Positions 58,372 to 64,000 of a stretch of DNA of 64,000 nucleotides are shown here, in pieces (positions within the stretch are counted from its first letter, which is position 1; each line of letters starts with the position of its first letter). The translations under genes and the position numbers were made by a program. The stretch spans positions 85,371 to 149,370 of the forward strand of contig JBOZRQ010000017.1 of assembly GCA_050789255.1 (NCBI GenBank). Direction: 5' to 3'. A model generated the notes under the pieces. That model did no database searches, had not been told where the DNA came from, and was given only the letters and a program-made list of their open reading frames with translations. The DNA comes from JBOZRQ01 sp050789255 (lineage in GTDB: Bacteria > Bacillota > Sulfobacillia > Symbiobacteriales > Symbiobacteriaceae).

Positions 58372-59805
58372 GTGTCAAATGCAATATTATTCGGAACTCA
58401 GAACTGCGGACAATCGGGGGTGACCCCCACGAAGCTCCTTCGGACCTGGACGTCCCACTGGGCGTTTGTTCCGACACTCTTTGTGCTCTACCTGGGGCTG
58501 AACGCCCTTCGGCCATCGCATTGGTACACCGCCTTGCTGGGCGTGGCCATCGTTAGCAGCGCTTACATTTGGGAGCTCCGGGGCGGGCTGATCGCTGCCG
58601 GAGCGACCGGACCGGCGCTGCTCTTTGGGTTGTGGCGGCGTCATGGCGATCAGCTATCCGGGCAGGTAGGCCTTCTGGAAGGCTACTTTTGGGCGTGCAT
58701 CGCCGGCGTGACCCTGGCGGTTGTGGTCGGTTACCTGACCCGTTCGACCAGGGCCCAGGCAGCTGCCAACGCTGAACTTCGCAACGCCCAGCAGCGGCTG
58801 GCGGCGCTGCACACGATCGCCCTCTCGCTCTCCTCGACGCTGGAGACTGAACGGCTCATGGAGAAGATCCTCGAACAGCTCAGCCGGCTGTGGGGCTACG
58901 AGTACGGCGAGATTCTCTTGCGTGACGAGGCGACCGGCGAACTGGTCATCGAGGAGTCCCGGGGATACGGCGCCTTTTCGCGGGGCGACCGCTTGCCAAA
59001 GCGGGGCATTTGCTGGGAGGTGGCCGAGACCGGCCAGCCGATCCTGATCGGCGATGTCACCAGCGACCCCCGCTACATACCCGGGGTGGACGGGGCTCGC
59101 TCCGAACTGGCGGTGCCGCTTCGCTGGGAGGGCCGGATTCTCGGGGTGCTCAACGTGGAGAGCCGGCTGCCGGACGCCTTCGGCCCGGCGGACCTCACCC
59201 TGCTGGCAACGGTGGCTGAACACGCTGCGGCGGCTCTGAGCAACGCCCGGCTGCATCAGCAGACCCGCACGCTGGCCCTCACGGACCCGCACACCGGGCT
59301 GTACAACTACCGGCACTACCAGGAAACCGTAGCCGACTTGGTGCGGGACGCCCAGTTGACCGGGCACCCCTTTTCGCTGATCATGCTGGACGCAGATCAT
59401 TTCAAGCGCATCAACGATACGTACGGACACCCGACGGGCGACAGCGTACTGGAGCAGGTGGCCCGCCTGCTCCGGGAGTCCTGCCGTCAGGGGGACCTAT
59501 GTTATAGGTACGGCGGCGAGGAGTTCGCCATTACCCTTCCCGGGGCAACCAACGAGGTAGCCGTACGGGTTGCCGAGCGGATCCGCGAAAAGGTGGCTGC
59601 TCACATCTTCGTCACCAAATCCGGGCGCCGACTCGATTTCCCGATCACCGTCAGCATGGGAGTCGCCACCTACCCCCGTGACGGTCTGACGCCCGTGGAC
59701 CTCCTGCTCTCGGTTGACCGGGCGCTCTACGCTGCAAAGTCGGCGGGGCGCAACTGCGTGGTCACCTGTCCGGGCACGCCTGCTCCCCAGGAACACTCCG
59801 CCTGA
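58372..59805 (+). CDS. GGDEF-domain diguanylate cyclase with GAF domain
   Basis: Protein of 477 aa: four hydrophobic segments (about 25-125), a short coiled coil, a GAF domain (about 150-290) and a GGDEF domain (about 300-465) with the intact active site RYGGEEFAI. It should make c-di-GMP in response to a GAF-bound signal. An RxxD inhibitory site is not seen at the usual spot five residues before the active site. GTG start after AGGAGA. Unusual here because no partner c-di-GMP gene adjoins. Confidence 0.92.
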   Translation: MSNAILFGTQNCGQSGVTPTKLLRTWTSHWAFVPTLFVLYLGLNALRPSHWYTALLGVAIVSSAYIWELRGGLIAAGATGPALLFGLWRRHGDQLSGQVGLLEGYFWACIAGVTLAVVVGYLTRSTRAQAAANAELRNAQQRLAALHTIALSLSSTLETERLMEKILEQLSRLWGYEYGEILLRDEATGELVIEESRGYGAFSRGDRLPKRGICWEVAETGQPILIGDVTSDPRYIPGVDGARSELAVPLRWEGRILGVLNVESRLPDAFGPADLTLLATVAEHAAAALSNARLHQQTRTLALTDPHTGLYNYRHYQETVADLVRDAQLTGHPFSLIMLDADHFKRINDTYGHPTGDSVLEQVARLLRESCRQGDLCYRYGGEEFAITLPGATNEVAVRVAERIREKVAAHIFVTKSGRRLDFPITVSMGVATYPRDGLTPVDLLLSVDRALYAAKSAGRNCVVTCPGTPAPQEHSA

Positions 59806-59812
59806 AATAACC

Positions 59813-59855
59813 AAAAGAGGCGCCCGAGCCATGCGGCTTGGGCGCCTCTTCCTTT
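59813..59855. terminator. Bidirectional terminator
   Basis: AGAGGCGCCCGAGCC / GGCTTGGGCGCCTCT (59816-59849), with T-rich flanks on both sides. Serves both the GGDEF gene and the RicA-like gene. Confidence 0.85.
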
Positions 59856-59867
59856 ACGTTTGTGCAG

Positions 59868-60272
59868 TTAGCCGCAGCCGCAGCCACCGCCGCTGCCGCA
59901 GGCACCGCCCTTCACCTTGGGCTCCTCTTGCCCGGTAATCGGGAAGGTGACGACAGCGTTTACCTTGTCGAGGAAGGCATCGAGCGTGGTGCGGGCGTTC
60001 CAGTATGCCTGGATGGTGGCGTGGTTGTTGAACTGCTCCTCTATTTCCATAAAGCGCTGTACGAGCATCATCTGTTCGGCCGGCGGCTTCGTCTTGGACT
60101 TCTTTACCGCCCGCTTGGCCACCTCGTACTCACGAATCAGTTCCAGGGCTTCATCGTCGGCCAGAACGGCGTCTTCGGTAGTGCGGTATGCGACTAGCTC
60201 CGGCGACTCCTCAATCGCTTGTGCCAACTCCCGCGCCAGCATCCAGACGTCTTTCTTGGTCTCTACGAGCAC
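59868..60272 (-). CDS. YlbF/YmcA (RicA/RicF) family protein with Cys tail
   Basis: Protein of 134 aa. Residues 1-105 match the helical YlbF/YmcA family, whose members form the RicA-RicF-RicT complex affecting RNase Y, competence and sporulation. The C terminus has three cysteines in a Gly-rich tail (GGACGSGGGCGCG). RicA/F/T bind 4Fe-4S clusters, and such a tail could contribute ligands. GTG at 60272. It follows miaB on the same strand, as ymcA follows miaB (ymcB) in Bacillus. Confidence 0.85.
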   Translation of the reverse strand: MLVETKKDVWMLARELAQAIEESPELVAYRTTEDAVLADDEALELIREYEVAKRAVKKSKTKPPAEQMMLVQRFMEIEEQFNNHATIQAYWNARTTLDAFLDKVNAVVTFPITGQEEPKVKGGACGSGGGCGCG

Positions 60273-60301
60273 GCTGCTCCCCCCAATCTATAACAACGGC
60301 G

Positions 60302-60336
60302 AAGGCGCCGTGTAAGTATGAGCTTCGACGGCGCCC
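60302..60336 (-). terminator. Weak terminator-like hairpin between miaB and ricA-like gene
   Basis: GGCGCCGT / ACGGCGCC stem without a proper T-tract; it may only slow transcription between the two genes. Confidence 0.35.
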
Positions 60337-60348
60337 TTCCGGAACCCT

Positions 60349-61959
60349 TTAGTCGGCCATAACCGAGGCGTCGACCATTTCGCCTTCCAGGGTGTACATT
60401 TTGGCGTGGGTAATCTTGACCGGCACCAGCTTGGCCCGCAGCGACTCGTCGCCCGGGAAGGTGACCAGGATATTGCCGCGGGTGCGGCCGTAGACCACGT
60501 CGGGCTTGCCCCGATCGAGACCCTCGACCAGAATCTGCTCGATGGAACCGACCCGGGCGACGTTCTTCTCCTTGCCGATGCGGTTCTGGAGGTCGATCAG
60601 GCGCTGAAGCCGCTCCTTCTTCTCCTCCACCGACAGGCGGTCTTCCATTTCCGCGGCGGGCGTGCCAGCGCGCTCGGAGTACATGAACATGAAGGCGGCG
60701 TCGTAGCGAACCTCCTCCATGAGCGAGAGCGTCTGCGCGAACTCCTCCTCCGTCTCCCCGGGGAAACCGACGATGATGTCCGTCGTGATGATGGCGTTGG
60801 GAATCAGCTCCCGCACCCAGCTGACCAGCTGCATGTACTGGTTGCGGTTGTAGGAGCGCTTCATGCGCCGCAACACGCTGTCCGACCCGGATTGGGCCGG
60901 CAGGTGGAACCACTCGCAGACCTTGCCGCACGCGGCGATCTGTTCGACCATTTTCCGGGAGAAATCCTTGGGGTGGTTGGTGGTGAAGCGAATTCGCTCA
61001 ATGCCCGGGGTGTTTCGATCGAGCTCCACCAGCAGGTCGCCGAAGTCGAAGCCCTCACCATGGCGGCCATACAGGTCTTTCCCATAAGCGTTCACGTTCT
61101 GGCCGAGGAGAGTGATCTCCTTAAAGCCACGCAGCCCGAGCTCCTGCACCTCCTTGAGGATCACCTCGTGGGGCCGGCTCCGCTCCTCGCCGCGGGTGGT
61201 GGGCACGATGCAGTAGGTGCAGTTCTTGTCACAGCCGTACATGATGGTGACCCAGGCCTTCAGGTCCCCCTCGCGGGCGGCGGGCAGGATTTCCGGGAAG
61301 TCCTCCCCCATCGACTCCCACACGTCGACCACGGTCTGGCGTTCGCCCCGGGCCCGGGAGATCAGCTCGGGGAGATGGTGGATATTGTGCGTGCCGAAGA
61401 TGAGGTCCAGGTACGGGAAGAGCCGCTGGATGCGCTCCACCTGGCCCTCCACCTGCGGTACGCAGCCGCAGACGCCGATGACCAGGTCAGGGTTGGTATA
61501 TTTCAGGGGCTTTAGCTGGCCGATGCGGCCAAAGGCATGCTCGACAGCCGACTCACGCACAGCGCAGGTGTTAAACAGCAGCACGTCGGCGTCCTCGGGG
61601 CCGGCTGCCCGGCTGTAGCCCATTTGGGCGACGATGCCGTGCATGATCTCCGAGTCGTGCTCGTTCATTTGGCAGCCGTAGGTCTCAATGTGGACCTTGG
61701 GGTTCTCCTTGCCGTGAATGCGGCGGGCCGCCTGCGGGTCGATCTTCATGGTGCCGGTGCTCCCGGACTCCAGGTGTTCAAAGCCGCCAAGGGTTGCCTC
61801 CGCCTCGGTGGCAATGCGGACGACGTCGGTGGCAAAGCTGGTGTCGGGCTTGGCCATGGGCAGCTCCTCGAGCGCGCCCTCTTTCATCATTTGCTCCACC
61901 CGGTCCAAAATCGCATTAAAGTCAGGTTCGGGATGGGCGTGCTTCTTCTCGCCGCTCAT
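60349..61959 (-). CDS. miaB: tRNA-2-methylthio-N6-isopentenyladenosine37 synthase MiaB
   Basis: Protein of 536 aa: an N-terminal extension of about 85 residues, the UPF0004 domain with the first-cluster cysteines (TYGCQMNEHDSE, NTCAVRE and GVCGCVPQ), the radical SAM domain with CxxxCxxC (YGCDKNCTYCIVP), and a TRAM domain at the C terminus. It methylthiolates i6A37 after MiaA acts. Typical MiaB is 440-510 aa, so the N-terminal part is longer than usual. ATG start. Confidence 0.95.
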   Translation of the reverse strand: MSGEKKHAHPEPDFNAILDRVEQMMKEGALEELPMAKPDTSFATDVVRIATEAEATLGGFEHLESGSTGTMKIDPQAARRIHGKENPKVHIETYGCQMNEHDSEIMHGIVAQMGYSRAAGPEDADVLLFNTCAVRESAVEHAFGRIGQLKPLKYTNPDLVIGVCGCVPQVEGQVERIQRLFPYLDLIFGTHNIHHLPELISRARGERQTVVDVWESMGEDFPEILPAAREGDLKAWVTIMYGCDKNCTYCIVPTTRGEERSRPHEVILKEVQELGLRGFKEITLLGQNVNAYGKDLYGRHGEGFDFGDLLVELDRNTPGIERIRFTTNHPKDFSRKMVEQIAACGKVCEWFHLPAQSGSDSVLRRMKRSYNRNQYMQLVSWVRELIPNAIITTDIIVGFPGETEEEFAQTLSLMEEVRYDAAFMFMYSERAGTPAAEMEDRLSVEEKKERLQRLIDLQNRIGKEKNVARVGSIEQILVEGLDRGKPDVVYGRTRGNILVTFPGDESLRAKLVPVKITHAKMYTLEGEMVDASVMAD

Positions 61960-62106
61960 TATGTCAGCCCCCGCTTGGGTAGGATATGCCGATAACTGCT
62001 CTCAGTAGTGTACCACAAGGCGGGCTATGTAAAAAGGCCGACGGTCCGGCGCTTGGTGCATGACAAAGTTGGGGACGCTTCAGGAAACAAGCCAGGAGGG
62101 ATCCGG

Positions 62107-62697
62107 ATGTTATTGCGCCTTCTCATCGGTGCGGTGCTGGTCCTCGTTTCGACCTTGAGTATGGCAACCCGGGTTTTCGCTCATCAGCCCTTCTTTGAAG
62201 ATATCGATTACACCGAAGCCAACCCACGGTCCATCGCCGACCCCACTGTTTCGACCGCGCTTTATGGGACGCTTAGCGGAGCTGATGATGTCGATTACTT
62301 CACGTTCGAAGGGCGCCGCGGGCAGGAAATACTGGTGCGGGTTGACATTCCGCAACTGGCAGGTTTGGAGCAGTTTGCGCCTACGGTAGCGCTGTTGGGG
62401 CCCGGGCTGCCAGCCACACCAGTACCCCGGAAGGTAGCGCAACCGTCTGGCACCGGAGCGATGGTCATTCCTCCGCCCGAAGGCAAACCTTCCACCTTCT
62501 ACGAACCCTTTACGCAGACAACTTACTGGACCCGTCAGGTGGAGCGAATCACCCTACCGGCCGACGGGAAGTACTGGCTAACCATCTATGATCCCGCAGG
62601 CAAGTCTGGGCGATACGTCCTTTCCGTTGGCGAGAAGGAGGTTCCCGGCGGCGACCCGCAGTTCCGTGAGAAGTTGCGTCGCTTTTTCAGCCCCTGA
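62107..62697 (+). CDS. Secreted hypothetical protein (196 aa)
   Basis: ATG at 62107 (AGGAGGG six bases upstream) begins a signal peptide (LLRLLIGAVLVLVSTLSMA, cleavage likely after VFA). The mature part is beta-rich (SGADDVDYFTFEGRRGQEIL; RQVERITLPADGKYWLTIYDPAG) and resembles a bacterial pre-peptidase C-terminal (PPC) domain, of which DVDYFTF and YWLTIYD are typical. Ends at a terminator. Function unknown. Confidence 0.75.
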   Translation: MLLRLLIGAVLVLVSTLSMATRVFAHQPFFEDIDYTEANPRSIADPTVSTALYGTLSGADDVDYFTFEGRRGQEILVRVDIPQLAGLEQFAPTVALLGPGLPATPVPRKVAQPSGTGAMVIPPPEGKPSTFYEPFTQTTYWTRQVERITLPADGKYWLTIYDPAGKSGRYVLSVGEKEVPGGDPQFREKLRRFFSP

Positions 62698-62698
62698 G

Positions 62699-62750
62699 AA
62701 AAGTCCTCCCGTCGCGCCGTGGTTTGTCGGCGGGGTTGGGAGGACTTTTT
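62699..62750. terminator. Bidirectional terminator
   Basis: AAGTCCTCCC / GGGAGGACTT stem around a 27-base loop, T-rich on both flanks. It lies between the secreted protein gene and mscL. Confidence 0.75.
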
Positions 62751-62763
62751 GGCAGGCGGCAGG

Positions 62764-63210
62764 TTATGCCAGGTGTGAGGTGCAATGGCCGCAGCGCGTC
62801 GCCTTTACGGGGATCGCAGAGAGGCAGTACGGGCATTCCTTAGTCTTGGGCTCGGGCGCCGCGGGCTTCTCCTTATGGAAGCGTTCGCGCAGGCGTGCGA
62901 GCTGCTGCAGGACCAGGAAGATCGTAAAGGCGACGATCAGAAAGTCCAGGATGTTGTTGATGAACATGCCGTAGTTCAGGGTGGGCGCGCTGGCGGCACG
63001 CGCGTCGGCCAAGGTGGCGTACCGGGTACTTGACAGGTTGATGAAGAGGTCCTTGAAGTCGACCCGTCCCAGGACTAGCCCGATGGGCGGCATGATGATG
63101 TCGTTAACCAGCGACGTAACGATTTTGCCGAACGCACCGCCGATGATGACACCAACAGCCAGATCGACGATGTTTCCTTTTACAGCGAAATCCCTGAACT
63201 CCTTGAGCAT
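62764..63210 (-). CDS. mscL: Large-conductance mechanosensitive channel MscL with C-terminal zinc ribbon
   Basis: Protein of 148 aa. Two transmembrane helices with the MscL N-terminal signature KEFRDFAVKGNIVDLAVGVI and second helix NYGMFINNILDFLIVAF. The C-terminal helix (about 100-125) is followed by a zinc ribbon, CPYCLSAIPVKATRCGHC, which is not in ordinary MscL. The channel opens under membrane tension to release solutes after osmotic downshock. ATG at 63210. Confidence 0.94.
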   Translation of the reverse strand: MLKEFRDFAVKGNIVDLAVGVIIGGAFGKIVTSLVNDIIMPPIGLVLGRVDFKDLFINLSSTRYATLADARAASAPTLNYGMFINNILDFLIVAFTIFLVLQQLARLRERFHKEKPAAPEPKTKECPYCLSAIPVKATRCGHCTSHLA

Positions 63211-63237
63211 AGAGAGAGCTCCCCTTTCTGCATAACG

Positions 63238-63265
63238 GCCCGACGCAGCCATAGGCGCGTCGGGC
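63238..63265. repeat. 9-bp inverted repeat upstream of mscL
   Basis: GCCCGACGC / GCGTCGGGC with a 10-base loop, between mscL and the small minus-strand gene. It may end that small transcript, though no T-tract follows. Confidence 0.5.
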
Positions 63266-63281
63266 GTGGCGACGGTCTCTG

Positions 63282-63479
63282 TTAACTATTCTTCTCGCTC
63301 TGCCCACTCCACCTGCTGCTTCGGGTAGCCCGATCAGGTCTTGCGTGTTCGGGGAAGAGTTCTGCACCCACCTCGTAGTTCAGGTTGGCTGCGGTGCCGC
63401 GCCAGCCGCCTCGCTTCTGGGCCAGGATTCGGCGCAGCCCTTGGCCCGCCTTCAGCTTGCCAATCTTGTTGCTCGGCAC
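63282..63479 (-). CDS. Small basic hypothetical protein (65 aa)
   Basis: GTG at 63479 has an ideal ribosome site (GGAGGTGGGACT upstream). The product is basic, begins PSNKIGKLKAGQGLRRI and has a central NLNYEVGAELFPEHARP segment. The YEVGAEL pattern is loosely like the SASP GPR-cleavage region, but the rest does not match SASPs. It is co-oriented with mscL downstream. Function unknown. Confidence 0.65.
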   Translation of the reverse strand: MPSNKIGKLKAGQGLRRILAQKRGGWRGTAANLNYEVGAELFPEHARPDRATRSSRWSGQSEKNS

Positions 63480-63546
63480 AGTCCCACCTCCACGGTTATT
63501 ATGTCCCGTTTGGCGGTCAGATTCGTATGCTGATAGGAGAGTCGGT

Positions 63547-63858
63547 TTGGCGAGGGGGATGGCTGTGAAGCACGGTTGGATCGATCTCTTGATCTTGGCT
63601 TTGGCGGCATTCCGCCTGACGCATCTGATCGTTTTCGACAAGATTATGGAACCGCTGCGGCGGCCGTTTGTTGGCCGGCGCTTCTTCGGCACCCTGGTCA
63701 CATGCTATTGGTGTGCCGGCGTGTGGGTTGCCGGTATTCTCGTCGGCGGTATGGCGCTCTGGCCGGCAGTCGTCCGCTGGGTGGTTATCATATTGGCGGT
63801 GGCAGGCGCCCAAGCGTTAATCGAGTGGTGGCTGCAACTGCACAAGAAAGCTTCTTAA
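63547..63858 (+). CDS. DUF1360 family membrane protein
   Basis: Protein of about 103 aa with the DUF1360 features: WIDLLILALAAFRLTHLIVFDKI, a cytosolic-looking loop with the conserved CYWCAGVWV cysteines, and a final hydrophobic helix (VVIILAVAGAQALIEWW). The family includes sporulation proteins of Bacillus (YjcA-like). TTG at 63547 is preferred (AGGAG seven bases upstream); ATG at 63559 and GTG at 63565 are alternatives. Confidence 0.82.
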   Translation: MARGMAVKHGWIDLLILALAAFRLTHLIVFDKIMEPLRRPFVGRRFFGTLVTCYWCAGVWVAGILVGGMALWPAVVRWVVIILAVAGAQALIEWWLQLHKKAS

Positions 63859-63871
63859 GAATGAGAGAGGC

Positions 63872-63893
63872 CCCGGTGCGGGCATGCACCGGG
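63872..63893. repeat. 8-bp hairpin at right edge
   Basis: CCCGGTGC / GCACCGGG around GGGCAT, just downstream of the partial minus-strand ORF. Confidence 0.7.
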
Positions 63894-63899
63894 ACCCGA

Positions 63900-63998
63900 T
63901 TACTTGTACGCCTCGCAGTTTACGTAACTAGGGAGTTCAAGTCTCCCCAGTCCCCAAGCTCGTAGACGGGGACTGTAGCCTAAGAACAGTCCGCATGC
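63900..63998 (-). CDS. Partial ORF, 3' end of a minus-strand gene (possible TnpB)
   Basis: A stop-terminated frame enters from the right edge and ends with TAA at 63900. The visible 32 residues start ACGLFLGYSPRLRAWG and end LPSYVNCEAYK. The ACG start of a C-terminal tail and the hairpin-rich DNA overlapping the 3' end are as seen for TnpB genes, whose guide-RNA scaffold overlaps the gene end. The fragment is too short to identify with confidence. Confidence 0.3.
   Translation of the reverse strand, partial: ACGLFLGYSPRLRAWGLGRLELPSYVNCEAYK
63948..63992. repeat. Two mutually exclusive hairpins
   Basis: CAGTCCCC (63948-63955) pairs with GGGGACTG (63968-63975); GGACTGT (63970-63976) pairs with ACAGTCC (63986-63992). 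They share bases, so only one can form at a time. A third hairpin, GGGAG / CTCCC around TTCAAGT, lies at 63931-63947. Confidence 0.75.
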
Positions 63999-64000
63999 CG

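Noticed and set aside
63931..63947. T-arm-like hairpin GGGAG-TTCAAGT-CTCCC suggesting a tRNA
   Set aside because: No matching D-arm, anticodon arm or acceptor stem upstream; the flanking bases pair in other hairpins instead.
1..64000. CRISPR arrays
   Set aside because: No regularly spaced direct repeats were seen; the only tandem repeat is the short hexamer in the DUF1657 gene.

Overview
The window is a roughly 65-68% GC chromosome segment from an endospore-forming Bacillota. Sporulation genes (alpha/beta SASP, SpoVAC, SpoVK, DUF1360 protein), a Bacillus-type lexA/yneA pair, a RicA/YlbF-family gene, and the gene order mutS / mutL-miaA-hfq / spoVK / hflX / ynbB / glnA point to a high-GC member of the group. 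Symbiobacterium or a relative is my inference from GC and gene content. No rRNA, convincing tRNA or CRISPR array was seen.

Layout. 1-5.4 kb: plus-strand cluster of two ABC ATPases, membrane proteins (one fused to a dead M1-peptidase-like region) and an ECF sigma factor. 5.4-8.9 kb: TIGR04086-like membrane protein, a secreted deacetylase-fold protein lacking its metal ligands, a TPR protein, a small unannotated ORF and a SASP. 9-14.5 kb: unknown protein, alpha/beta hydrolase, long FtsA-like ATPase, metallo-beta-lactamase-fold hydrolase, and a cyanophycinase-like protein without the nucleophile. 14.6-16.9 kb: Nudix hydrolase, beta-propeller lipoprotein, unknown protein.

17.3-21.9 kb holds the most unusual locus: a helix-turn-helix domain fused to a degenerate F1-ATPase beta-subunit core (P-loop lost, beta-barrel missing), followed directly by two overlapping half-transporter genes of a heterodimeric ABC exporter. 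It is preceded by a 550-bp gene-poor leader with a perfect 16-bp hairpin. 21.9-23.8 kb: promoter, M-box Mg2+ riboswitch, a short ORF overlapping the next start, and mgtE. 23.8-31.7 kb: a lone tyrosine recombinase with a 15-6-15 palindrome beside it, a HAD phosphatase, MutY, a cysteine-less glutaredoxin-like protein, DUF1028, coiled-coil protein, a DUF1657/SpoVAC pair, DUF3891 and a DHFR-like protein.

31.8-36.8 kb (minus): a System II cytochrome c maturation operon (YCF48-like protein, ResA, CcdA, ResB, CcsA). 37-38.5 kb: yneA and lexA diverge from a region with three LexA boxes, one inside each core promoter. 39.2-62 kb (minus-strand dominated): glnA, DUF456, ynbB, MCP, PfpI, hflX behind a leader-peptide/terminator attenuator, spoVK, hfq, miaA, mutL, mutS, ricA-like, miaB. 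Plus-strand insertions carry NhaP-type and GGDEF proteins. 62-64 kb: secreted protein, MscL with a zinc ribbon, small ORF, DUF1360 protein, and a hairpin-rich right edge with a truncated minus-strand ORF end that may be the end of an IS200/IS605-type element.

Three membrane proteins (ResA, ResB, MscL) carry appended zinc ribbons, and several enzyme folds in the window have lost catalytic residues.
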